Source: Methanobacteriota archaeon
GTDB lineage: Archaea > Thermoplasmatota > Poseidoniia > Poseidoniales > Poseidoniaceae
Assembly: GCA_002723635.1 (NCBI GenBank)
Contig: PBMM01000020.1
Location: 34,310 to 52,833 of the forward strand
Reading direction: 5' to 3'
Length of the DNA: 18,524 nucleotides
Below the pieces are notes generated by a model. That model searched no databases. It saw only the letters and a list, made by a program, of their open reading frames with translations, and had not been told where the DNA came from. Below are positions 1 through 6,377 of the stretch, in pieces (position 1 is the stretch's first letter; every line of letters starts with the position of its first letter). The position numbers and the translations under genes were made by a program.

Positions 1-339
1 GCACGTCCCGGTCTCGTCCCGGTGCTTGGTGACGCAAGACGGCATGAATCGTGGCGAATGTGGTTGCCCAAAGGAGCATCATGGGTGTTCCAAGACGTGG
101 CTCAAGCGCATCAAGCCTCCATTTTCACGGCAGCCTGCGAGCGTTTTCTCCTTCCCCGTGGCCGAGGCATGCTTTCTCTCAAAGTTGAGAGCGACCGTGG
201 CACGGATCCAGTAGCCTTGCAGGCCAAGGTCGAGGAAGAACTCGCAGCCGCTGAACTTGTGTTGGATGAAGTCATCGACCTCGAAGGCTTCGAGGACGAT
301 CACCTTCTCTTTGTCGTTGGGAGGCCAGTGGATGCCTGA
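1..339 (+). CDS. flpA: Fibrillarin-like rRNA/tRNA 2'-O-methyltransferase, C-terminal part
   Basis: The frame is open from the first base of the window, so this is the 3' end of a longer gene; a GTG at 22 is not a credible start. About 112 residues remain. They match the C-terminal half of archaeal fibrillarin: VPVLGDAR (archaeal forms have IPILGDAR), then the highly characteristic FQDVAQ followed by HQASIF, and a closing LEGFEDDHLLFVVG strand that aligns with the family's EPFEKDHVMFVG. Fibrillarin is the SAM-dependent subunit of the C/D box sRNP, working with Nop5 and L7Ae to 2'-O-methylate rRNA and tRNA. The SAM-binding N-terminal half lies outside the window. Its stop overlaps the fpg start by 8 nt, so the two are probably cotranscribed. 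In archaea nop5 usually precedes flpA, which could be checked upstream. Confidence 0.9.
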   Translation, partial: ARPGLVPVLGDARRHESWRMWLPKGASWVFQDVAQAHQASIFTAACERFLLPRGRGMLSLKVESDRGTDPVALQAKVEEELAAAELVLDEVIDLEGFEDDHLLFVVGRPVDA

Positions 340-1261
340 ACTTCCCGAGGTTGAGACCGTCCGCAAGGGTCTTGCAGAAGCGTGGACCGGCCAACGCATC
401 GTCTCGGTTGAGCAGCGTCGGCCTGATCTCCGCTTTCCTTTTCCTCCCGACCTTGAGGCGAGGCTCGAGGGGGCCACCGTCCGTGCCGTCCAACGCCGGG
501 CCAAGCACCTGGTCGTTCACATGGACGACGGGCAGGTTCTCATCTCGCACCTTGGAATGTCCGGCCGTTGGACCTTGCACCGCGCATCGCACGGAGAAAC
601 GCTCGGCGTCTATCACCGGACGGTGAACGCACCGGACGCCGAGGAAGAATTGGGCAAGCACGACCATCTCGTCTTGCGCTTCGAGGACGGTCACGTGGCC
701 GTTTACACCGACCCGCGCCGGTTTGGCTGGATTGAATTGCACCACGGAATGGACGAGGTCCTTCACGGCATGGCCCACATCGGGCCCGAGCCCTTGGCGC
801 TTGAAGGGACGATGGACGGCGCACCGTTGTGGAGCCCGCAGGTGCTTGCACAAACGCTCGCAGGGCGTCGAACGCCCCTCAAAACCGCCCTGCTCGATCA
901 GCGCGTGGTCGCGGGATTGGGGAACATCTACGTCTGCGAAGCCCTGCACCGTGCTGGCCTTTCTCCGCGTCGGCAAAGCGGGACCCTTGTTCGCGGCGCA
1001 GCTCAACCAACAGAACGACTTGAGGCCCTCTGGACGGCGTGTTGCGACGTGCTCAAGGAAGCGATTGAAGCCGGAGGTTCGACGCTCTCTGATTTCCGCG
1101 GCGTCGAAGGTGAATTGGGGTATTTCCCTCACAGTTTTCGGGTCTACGACCGGGAAGGACAACCGTGCCCGGGGAGAGATGGTGTGTTCTGCGGCCAAAC
1201 CGTTCAGCGGATTGTCCAATCGGGCCGTTCGACCTTCTTCTGCTCCGCCTGTCAGCGTTGA
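332..1261 (+). CDS. mutM: Formamidopyrimidine-DNA glycosylase (Fpg/MutM)
   Basis: A 309-residue bifunctional DNA glycosylase/AP lyase that removes 8-oxoguanine and formamidopyrimidines. The ATG at 332 is fixed by the invariant N-terminus MPELPEVETV: after Met removal Pro is the Schiff-base nucleophile, followed by catalytic Glu. The conserved Lys is in RRAKHL (K58). The helix-two-turn-helix is clear at about residues 184-212 (KTALLDQ, AGLGNIY). The C-terminal zinc finger carries GRSTFFCSACQR, and R299 lies in the loop that contacts DNA. The finger uses C279, C287, C304 and C307, so the first pair is CX7C rather than the common CX2C. An insertion at about 90-110 before KHDHLV makes the protein longer than the usual 270-290 and recalls alphaproteobacterial MutM. 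The start overlaps the flpA stop by 8 nt, suggesting translational coupling. A bacterial origin by transfer is inference. Confidence 0.95.
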   Translation: MPELPEVETVRKGLAEAWTGQRIVSVEQRRPDLRFPFPPDLEARLEGATVRAVQRRAKHLVVHMDDGQVLISHLGMSGRWTLHRASHGETLGVYHRTVNAPDAEEELGKHDHLVLRFEDGHVAVYTDPRRFGWIELHHGMDEVLHGMAHIGPEPLALEGTMDGAPLWSPQVLAQTLAGRRTPLKTALLDQRVVAGLGNIYVCEALHRAGLSPRRQSGTLVRGAAQPTERLEALWTACCDVLKEAIEAGGSTLSDFRGVEGELGYFPHSFRVYDREGQPCPGRDGVFCGQTVQRIVQSGRSTFFCSACQR

Positions 1262-1279
1262 AGCACTGCGGGGGAGTAT

Positions 1280-1441
1280 TCACGCCTTTGCGGAGACCAA
1301 CGTGGCGAGGTTGGCCACCATCCAGCACGAAGCGGCGCCGAGTTGCAGCCAATCCCCGGTGGACGAAAGCCCGTAGACGAAGACGCTGATCATCCAGCAC
1401 AAACTGGCGGCGGTTTGGCCGAGCCACTCGAAACTCATCAT
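1280..1441 (-). CDS. Small two-helix membrane protein, unknown function
   Basis: A 53-residue frame starts with tandem ATG codons (1441 and 1438) and ends in TGA at 1280. It begins MMSFEWLGQTAASLCWMISV and has two hydrophobic stretches, about residues 6-22 and 31-49, separated by a short YGLSSTGDW turn. It therefore looks like a helical hairpin membrane protein. The third codon positions are strongly G/C-rich, like its neighbours. It lies 47 nt downstream of the FAD oxidoreductase on the same strand and converges on fpg with 18 nt between stops, so it probably shares the oxidoreductase transcript. A longer reading of the same frame reaches 1546, but it would overlap the oxidoreductase end and adds residues that look non-coding. 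The spacing of the helices faintly recalls half of a SemiSWEET-type protein, but no family is recognised with confidence. Confidence 0.55.
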   Translation of the reverse strand: MMSFEWLGQTAASLCWMISVFVYGLSSTGDWLQLGAASCWMVANLATLVSAKA

Positions 1442-1488
1442 GGCCGATGTATGCGATGTTGCGTGACGTCCGGCACCTTCGCTGGTGC

Positions 1489-2661
1489 TCAGCATGTCAA
1501 ACACTCCTGGCCGCAGCACGAGAGGTCGTCGAGGAACATGCCCCATCCGCGGTAGGATTCAATGAATTCCTCGGTTTCCAAACCAAGCGAGGAAGCGATG
1601 GCCGCGGCCACAACGCCAAACCGTTGTCGATATTTGTATATGAAACAGAAATTTTCGTTGCCATGACGGATAGCAGGCCCACAGAGGTACATGCCGGAGT
1701 GGGTGGTGGATTCGTCTTCTTCGCTGAGTTCGGGAAAGCCGTCCTCCCGCGAATCAAATAGGTGGGACACGAAGGTATGGCTGCCCTCAAATCCGCCAGC
1801 AAACAAAGGCTGAGTGTGAGAACGGAACACGGCGCCATCTTCGGTGGTCAATTCGTAGGTGCCGTCCGAGAAGGTCACCTGCTTCACGCCTGTGTTGGCG
1901 TGCAGGGTCACGTGGCGCTCAAAGCACGCACGGCGCGTGCGCTCGATGGTGTAGGTCGCGAGGGCGATGCTGGGATTTGAGCTCCCTTCTCCCCAGGGGT
2001 CCCCTCGGTCAAAGACATGGACGTTTTTTCCGTTGTCGGCAAGATGGTATGCGGCATCCACGCCGCTCTCGTACCCTCCGATGATCAGGACGTCGTCGCC
2101 TTCCAACGCTGCGTAGGACGGCACCGTGGCCGTGTGTCGGCACAGTTCGACGCCATCGAATGCCGCGGTTTTGGGGTACTGAAACTCACCCGCGGCCCAA
2201 ATGACGTTCTTGGCCATGAAACTCCCTTCATCGAAGTGCAGATGGAACAGGTCGCCGCTTTTTTCGATGGCGTTGACGTTCGTGTGCTCCAAGATTGGGA
2301 TCTCGAAGAAGGTCGTGATGTTGCGTAAGTGTTGTGCGTACTGTTGGCCCGTAGGATGCTCGATTTTCATGCTGAAAGCAGGCGACACGCCAACTGCGAT
2401 GGAATTCAGGTCGAGCATGCCAATCGAGTTGCTCGGAAACGAGGGGGTGATGAAGCGTGTTTCAGCCGGCCACTTGTCGAAGGAGGCCCCAACGGTTTCT
2501 CGATCGACCACGAAGAACTTCTCCACACCGGCATGCATCAGGGCGATGGCCACGCCGATACCCGCAGCACCTGCTCCAACGACGATGGTGTCGTATTCCT
2601 GAGAGGGGTCGAGCGGGATGATTTCTTCGATCACTTCGGTGGACTCGTTAGCCATGACCAT
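1489..2661 (-). CDS. FAD/NAD(P)-dependent oxidoreductase with Cys-rich C-terminus
   Basis: A 390-residue flavoprotein of the two-dinucleotide-binding-domain type (thioredoxin reductase, YpdA and flavin monooxygenase relatives). The FAD-binding Rossmann motif GAGAAG is at residues 29-34, with an acidic residue at the end of strand 2 (VVDRE). A second glycine-rich motif, IIGGYESG (193-200), should bind NAD(P)H. The domain-linking IWAAGEFQYP (154-163) is typical of the superfamily. There is no CxxC in the middle of the protein as in classical thioredoxin reductase. Instead the last nine residues are CCGQECLTC, four cysteines that could form a redox relay or a metal site. Two ATGs are possible (2661 and 2655). 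The first lies about 25-30 nt from a TATA-like TCTTAAATTC, which suggests a leaderless transcript. The substrate is unknown; a low-molecular-weight thiol or disulfide is a guess. Confidence 0.85.
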   Translation of the reverse strand: MVMANESTEVIEEIIPLDPSQEYDTIVVGAGAAGIGVAIALMHAGVEKFFVVDRETVGASFDKWPAETRFITPSFPSNSIGMLDLNSIAVGVSPAFSMKIEHPTGQQYAQHLRNITTFFEIPILEHTNVNAIEKSGDLFHLHFDEGSFMAKNVIWAAGEFQYPKTAAFDGVELCRHTATVPSYAALEGDDVLIIGGYESGVDAAYHLADNGKNVHVFDRGDPWGEGSSNPSIALATYTIERTRRACFERHVTLHANTGVKQVTFSDGTYELTTEDGAVFRSHTQPLFAGGFEGSHTFVSHLFDSREDGFPELSEEDESTTHSGMYLCGPAIRHGNENFCFIYKYRQRFGVVAAAIASSLGLETEEFIESYRGWGMFLDDLSCCGQECLTC

Positions 2662-2700
2662 GGCCCGCGGCCCGGTAATAAGAATTTAAGAGATTCTATT
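2662..2700 (-). promoter_or_regulatory. Probable archaeal promoter of the FAD oxidoreductase
   Basis: In a G+C-rich window, 2676-2705 is a clear AT-rich island. Read on the minus strand it contains TCTTAAATTC (2682-2691), a TATA-like box. Its centre is about 26 nt upstream of the ATG at 2661, the spacing expected if transcription starts at or very near the start codon. There is no purine-rich ribosome-binding site between them, only GGGCCGCGGGCC. A short inverted repeat, AGAAT (2681-2685) and ATTCT (2693-2697), overlaps the box and could be an operator. It could also be a weak stem ending the upstream lysE-type gene, whose stop is at 2723. Confidence 0.5.
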
Positions 2701-2722
2701 AATTTCAGGCCTCGGTGGTGCC

Positions 2723-3352
2723 CTAACCAAGGAACACCTGCACAAGCATCCACGTGGCCAGTCCAGCCAAAGCCACCGCAAGCCCGCGATTCAAGGCCAC
2801 GCTTCGACGTTTCAAGACGTTCTCAAGCCGCTTGCTGGAAAGGAAGACCGCCACCAGGACGTACCAGGTGGTATCGATGACCATGCCCAATGCACCGATG
2901 GCCGCTTTGGTCCACAAAGTCATGCCAGGTTCCAACACTTGGGAAAGAACGGCGAGCATGAACACCGCGATCTTTGGATTGAGGAAAGCGATGGTTGCTC
3001 CCTCAGCAAAGCCGCTCTTGCTTGAAAACGTGGCATCCGTTTCCGCCTCCAGATGGCCGTTGGCGTTGGTCCACGTCAACCAAGCAAAAACCTGCAGCAT
3101 GGCTGCACCCAATATCCGCAACACGGGCAGGGCTTGCTCTGCCGCTTCAAGCACGGCAATCAAGCTGAACACCGCGATCATGGCGTAGGCTCCGAAGCCG
3201 AGGCCGTGGCCGAGCGCGCAAGCCACGCCTCGCCTACGACCACCGGCCAAAGTGTTCCTCAGCACCACGGCAAGGCTTGGCCCGGGACTGATGGCTCCGA
3301 TGACAAAGACTGTGCCCGCGACCAACAATGCTGGGAAGAGGACGCTGGACAC
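2723..3352 (-). CDS. LysE/RhtB family amino-acid exporter
   Basis: A 209-residue integral membrane protein with the LysE/RhtB layout: six hydrophobic segments and the signature SPGPSLAVVLRN at residues 22-33, followed by the basic loop GGRRRG. A second family-typical motif, FLNPKIAVFML, lies near residue 125. Members export amino acids or related metabolites by proton antiport; the substrate cannot be read from the sequence. The start is GTG at 3352, which puts the first helix and the SPGP motif at the usual distance from the N-terminus. The length is normal for the family (about 200-210). It lies 61 nt upstream of the FAD oxidoreductase on the same strand, but the AT-rich promoter between them suggests that gene can be transcribed separately. 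Confidence 0.88.
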   Translation of the reverse strand: MSSVLFPALLVAGTVFVIGAISPGPSLAVVLRNTLAGGRRRGVACALGHGLGFGAYAMIAVFSLIAVLEAAEQALPVLRILGAAMLQVFAWLTWTNANGHLEAETDATFSSKSGFAEGATIAFLNPKIAVFMLAVLSQVLEPGMTLWTKAAIGALGMVIDTTWYVLVAVFLSSKRLENVLKRRSVALNRGLAVALAGLATWMLVQVFLG

Positions 3353-3389
3353 ACACTCTGATTGGCGCCCCGGGCTTCACGCTGTCGGG

Positions 3390-3539
3390 TCACTCGGTGT
3401 ACAATCGGTCCCATGCTTGTTGGGCTCGAAGCACACGGGGCCGATCGGCGATTGCCGTGGCCATGGCTCGAGCCAGAGGTGTCGTCGCTCCGTCAAGGAG
3501 GTGCATCAGCAGGGCCGTGTGTGGGTCGCGTTGCGCCAT
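3390..3539 (-). CDS. Possible small protein (49 residues), unknown function
   Basis: The gap between the phosphatase stop (3585) and the exporter start (3352) holds a short frame beginning ATG at 3539 and ending TGA at 3390. It encodes a soluble, mainly helical-looking peptide that starts MAQRDPHTALLMHLLDG and ends AQQAWDRLYTE. Roughly two thirds of third codon positions are G or C. It sits 45 nt after the phosphatase stop and 37 nt before the exporter GTG on the same strand, a spacing compatible with an operon. No ribosome-binding site or TATA box stands out, and no family is recognised. It could also be an untranslated leader of the exporter gene. Confidence 0.35.
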   Translation of the reverse strand: MAQRDPHTALLMHLLDGATTPLARAMATAIADRPRVLRAQQAWDRLYTE

Positions 3540-3584
3540 GATGGTAGAACACCGTACTCGCACTTGAATGTTCGTAATGGTGCA

Positions 3585-4823
3585 TCATGCGCGCATCATC
3601 TTTCTGAAAATCGTCTCATCCGCGAGTTTTGCATCCTCTTTTCGGCGAATAATGCGATAGTTCTCGGGTGGAGGGAGCACAGGATGCGTTCGTTCTGGAG
3701 GACGTCCAGGGCCGAGCAGGATGCGATGTTGTTGAGCGGCTTGCCGCTGACTCAACACCGGCCCTTGAGGTCGCAAGGGGGACGCAGCCGCCCGAAGGCG
3801 ACGCCAGGTCGTCGGAGGAAGTTCGTTGGCTGCGATGGCTGCTTGTGATTCAGCCCACGAACGGCAGGATCCGTCACGCGGTAGGACCAATCCTGCCACC
3901 GTGGCATACCCGCTCGAGCGTGGTCGAACCCTGCGGTCTCGCTTGGATTCAAGCGTTCGAAGGCCGACAAAATCACTCACTGGGGCCTCACGGCGTTCAG
4001 GCGCGTCAAACCATCGCTCCGAGCGGAGGGTACGCTGTCGCTCGATGCGCATGGTGCGCAGATCTACCGAAGCGAGTCCGGGGTCGACGTGGTTGTACGC
4101 TCCTATGTCCATCGCAAGCCATGATGGCCGCCCATCCGGAAGGCGCACGTGGCTGAACGCTACGTCACCGGGCCGTGATCCAAATTTGGTGGTGGTTGAA
4201 TGTCCGAACACGACCGTTCGGCGTGGGTCCAACGGCGCATCATGGCGGTAGAACCGCCGCCGAATCCAGAGCAATTCGTGTTCGGTTTGAGCCTCCAACG
4301 GTTTGCGCGGGTCGTATCCTGCATGCACCAACCGGACGTCGTTCAGCACGATTTCCGTCGGGAGCGCATCCATCCACAGGAGGTCATCGGCGAAGGTCTG
4401 CTTTGCAACATGAAGATCGCCTTCCGCACGAACGATGTAGGAACCCCACGTGGCTCCACCGCCACGCTGCATCCATTCGGGCCACAGCTCGATGCGACCG
4501 TCGTCTTGCAGGCACTTGGTGGCCATTCGCTCATGGTTTCCAATGAGGGTCAACAGGCGCGGATCGCTGCGAATCAGCGCTACAACACCAGCAGCGTCAG
4601 GGCCGCGATCGATGGCATCTCCCAAGATGACAAGCCGGTCGGCATCTCCAAGTTTTAGGCGGTGGATGAGGGCGCGAAGCGTGGCAAGGTGGCCATGGAC
4701 GTCTCCAACGGCAAAGACGCGATGCCCGGCATCGAGCCTTCCCTGAAGGTCGGCTTCCAACGCGTGATCCCTTCGACCAAGGTACAAAGGGAGTTCCTTT
4801 TTGCACGACAAGGCCGCATCCAC
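3585..4823 (-). CDS. PPP-type metallophosphatase with long Arg/Pro-rich C-terminal tail
   Basis: A 412-residue protein whose first 260 residues are a calcineurin-like serine/threonine or Ap4A-type phosphatase. The metal-binding motifs are in order: GDVHGH (40-45), GDAIDRGPD (68-76), GNHE (95-98), VHAGYDP with H167, and FGHS with H208. All expected metal ligands are present, so it should be active on phosphoproteins, dinucleoside polyphosphates or similar substrates. Residues about 266-412 form a tail rich in Arg, Pro, Ala and Gln with no recognisable domain, ending in a charged segment IIRRKEDAKLADETIF. The tail keeps one open frame with plausible codons, so it may be a disordered or nucleic-acid-binding extension. 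A frameshift near 4020 cannot be excluded. The start is GTG at 4823; no in-frame ATG lies nearby. Confidence 0.82.
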   Translation of the reverse strand: MDAALSCKKELPLYLGRRDHALEADLQGRLDAGHRVFAVGDVHGHLATLRALIHRLKLGDADRLVILGDAIDRGPDAAGVVALIRSDPRLLTLIGNHERMATKCLQDDGRIELWPEWMQRGGGATWGSYIVRAEGDLHVAKQTFADDLLWMDALPTEIVLNDVRLVHAGYDPRKPLEAQTEHELLWIRRRFYRHDAPLDPRRTVVFGHSTTTKFGSRPGDVAFSHVRLPDGRPSWLAMDIGAYNHVDPGLASVDLRTMRIERQRTLRSERWFDAPERREAPVSDFVGLRTLESKRDRRVRPRSSGYATVAGLVLPRDGSCRSWAESQAAIAANELPPTTWRRLRAAASPLRPQGPVLSQRQAAQQHRILLGPGRPPERTHPVLPPPENYRIIRRKEDAKLADETIFRKMMRA

Positions 4824-4922
4824 CAGGGCAAAAATTTCCCCTGATCCATGCTTCTTCGTGAGGTTATAGTGGCTTCCTCAAACCGCACGCCGGAAGAGGT
4901 CGATTTTGCGACCTTTGGGCCC
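4824..4922 (-). promoter_or_regulatory. Intergenic region with TATA-like box before the phosphatase
   Basis: This 99-nt gap separates the AAA+ ATPase stop from the phosphatase start. On the minus strand it contains ACTATAACCT (4861-4870). A start site about 25 nt downstream of that box would fall near 4841 and leave a leader of roughly 18 nt before the GTG at 4823. The leader includes CAGGGGAA, a possible but distant Shine-Dalgarno. The element suggests the phosphatase has its own promoter rather than depending on the icmF-AAA transcript. Confidence 0.35.
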
Positions 4923-6377
4923 TCAGGCAAACAGTTGCGAAGGGGGTGCGGAGTGGGATGTGGAAGTTCGCCGTCCCTCTGTCGCCATCTTGCGGGACCC
5001 CACAACATCGCTGACGGCTGCCTCGAGGTCAAGGATTTCCATGCAGGACGAGCCTCGCTGCCGAGAACGGATGAAGGCTGACTTGACCACTTCGTTGAGG
5101 TACGCGCCCGTCAAGCCTTCCGTTTCACGGACCAACCAACGCATGTCGAGGTTATCGGGTTGACCGCCGAAGGTGTCCATTTGGCGCGTGAGCATGCTGC
5201 GTCGCACGTCGGAGGAAGGGGCTTCGACGGCAATCACGCGGTCAAAGCGTCCTGGACGGGCCCTGATCGCTCCGTCGAGGAGGTTCAGGTTGTTCGTGGT
5301 GGCCACGGCGATGACGCCCGAATTTCCGTCCGTGCCGTCCATGGCCACAAGCAACTCGCCAAGGATGGGGTGCTGAGCGATGTCACGGGAGATGGCTCCA
5401 ACGTTGTCGAGGTCCTCCAACACCACCATGCACGGCGACATGCGTCGGGCGTGTTGGAAGACGCGTCGGATGGAGCCGCGTCCAAGCTCATCAGGGGTGA
5501 CCACGATGATGCTCAATTCGGTCAGGCTTCGAACGATGTGCTTGACAATCATCGTCTTCCCCGTTCCGGGTTCTCCGACGAGAAGCACGCCACGGGAAGA
5601 GGGGACACCGATGTCTTCGAGTTCCTTCATGAGCGGGACGTACTGAATCACTTCGCGGTCGATGGCGTCTTCGATGTCCTTGGACAAGGTCAACCGTTCG
5701 TCATGGTAGGCGGAGCGGTCAAGCACACGGTAGGTGCTCGTCATTACCAGGCCTTTGAGAAGCGTGGTGAAGACGTCCTCCTCAAGCTCCTCAAAGAAGC
5801 GGTCGGCTTCGCGGCGTTGCGACTTGGGGACGCCGAAGTGAAACCGCCGGTCACCATCGTTGTCGTGGGTCATGTAGAGTACCGCACCGTGGGGGCCCAT
5901 GTCGAGGTGGAGTTCTGCGTCGACGGCCACCTCGTACACGCCACGGGACCCAAGGTCGACACGGGAATAGGATGGAGCCTGCTCCATGGTGGAGTCGTCC
6001 TTGTGGAATTCACGAAGCAACGTCCAAGGGTGGTTTTCGTCTTTGCAACGTTGTTGCAGCAAAACAAGCATGAGGTCGCCGAGATGGCAGGGGAAAAATC
6101 GGGAATGGTTGTGGATTTCTTCCCCCTTCATCAGTTCCTTGCGCGCAAGAAGGCACGGAGTGGTTGAGGTTCGGCGTAGCGCCGCCAAGGCGCCTTTGTT
6201 GGTTCGATGGAAGGCCAAGAGGTCCATGCTGACCTGCGTTTCACCCAGATCAAGGGACGTGGTGAAATCCTCTGTTTCAACCTCAAACTCGTCTTCACTG
6301 TCCTGCGCGTGCTCCTCCATCAATCCGTCCATGGCCCGTTTTACCCACGACAGGATATGAAGTTCGGAATTGGTCAC
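4923..6377 (-). CDS. AAA+ ATPase, coupled to icmF
   Basis: A 484-residue protein with a C-terminal AAA+ module and an unrecognised N-terminal region (about 1-230). Residues 20-45 are very acidic. The ATPase motifs are Walker A GEPGTGKT (268-275), Walker B MVVLEDLDN (317-325), sensor 1 TTNN (360-363) and the arginine-finger region RARPGRFDR (372-380). The Walker B acidic pair reads E-D where most AAA proteins have D-E; the same swap occurs in BCS1-type ATPases. The last 25 residues are Ser/Thr-rich and probably disordered. The start GTG at 6377 overlaps the icmF stop by 4 nt (GTGA), so it is translated from the icmF message. Such ATPases remodel or unfold protein partners, and coupling points to the mutase or its cofactor state as a possible target, but that is inference. 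No protease domain or transmembrane helix is seen. Confidence 0.85.
   Translation of the reverse strand: MTNSELHILSWVKRAMDGLMEEHAQDSEDEFEVETEDFTTSLDLGETQVSMDLLAFHRTNKGALAALRRTSTTPCLLARKELMKGEEIHNHSRFFPCHLGDLMLVLLQQRCKDENHPWTLLREFHKDDSTMEQAPSYSRVDLGSRGVYEVAVDAELHLDMGPHGAVLYMTHDNDGDRRFHFGVPKSQRREADRFFEELEEDVFTTLLKGLVMTSTYRVLDRSAYHDERLTLSKDIEDAIDREVIQYVPLMKELEDIGVPSSRGVLLVGEPGTGKTMIVKHIVRSLTELSIIVVTPDELGRGSIRRVFQHARRMSPCMVVLEDLDNVGAISRDIAQHPILGELLVAMDGTDGNSGVIAVATTNNLNLLDGAIRARPGRFDRVIAVEAPSSDVRRSMLTRQMDTFGGQPDNLDMRWLVRETEGLTGAYLNEVVKSAFIRSRQRGSSCMEILDLEAAVSDVVGSRKMATEGRRTSTSHSAPPSQLFA

Noticed and set aside
272..1219. Long minus-strand frame of 315 codons opposite fpg
   Set aside because: Fpg on the plus strand has every family motif. 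The antisense frame is a by-product of high G+C content and shows no domain.
3353..3584. Possible structured RNA or tRNA in the gap before the exporter
   Set aside because: No cloverleaf, T-loop GTTC-type motif or strong stem-loop could be found; a small reading frame explains the gap better.
5160..6167. Plus-strand frame of 335 codons opposite the AAA+ ATPase
   Set aside because: The minus strand encodes clear Walker A, Walker B and arginine-finger motifs; the plus frame has no recognisable motif.
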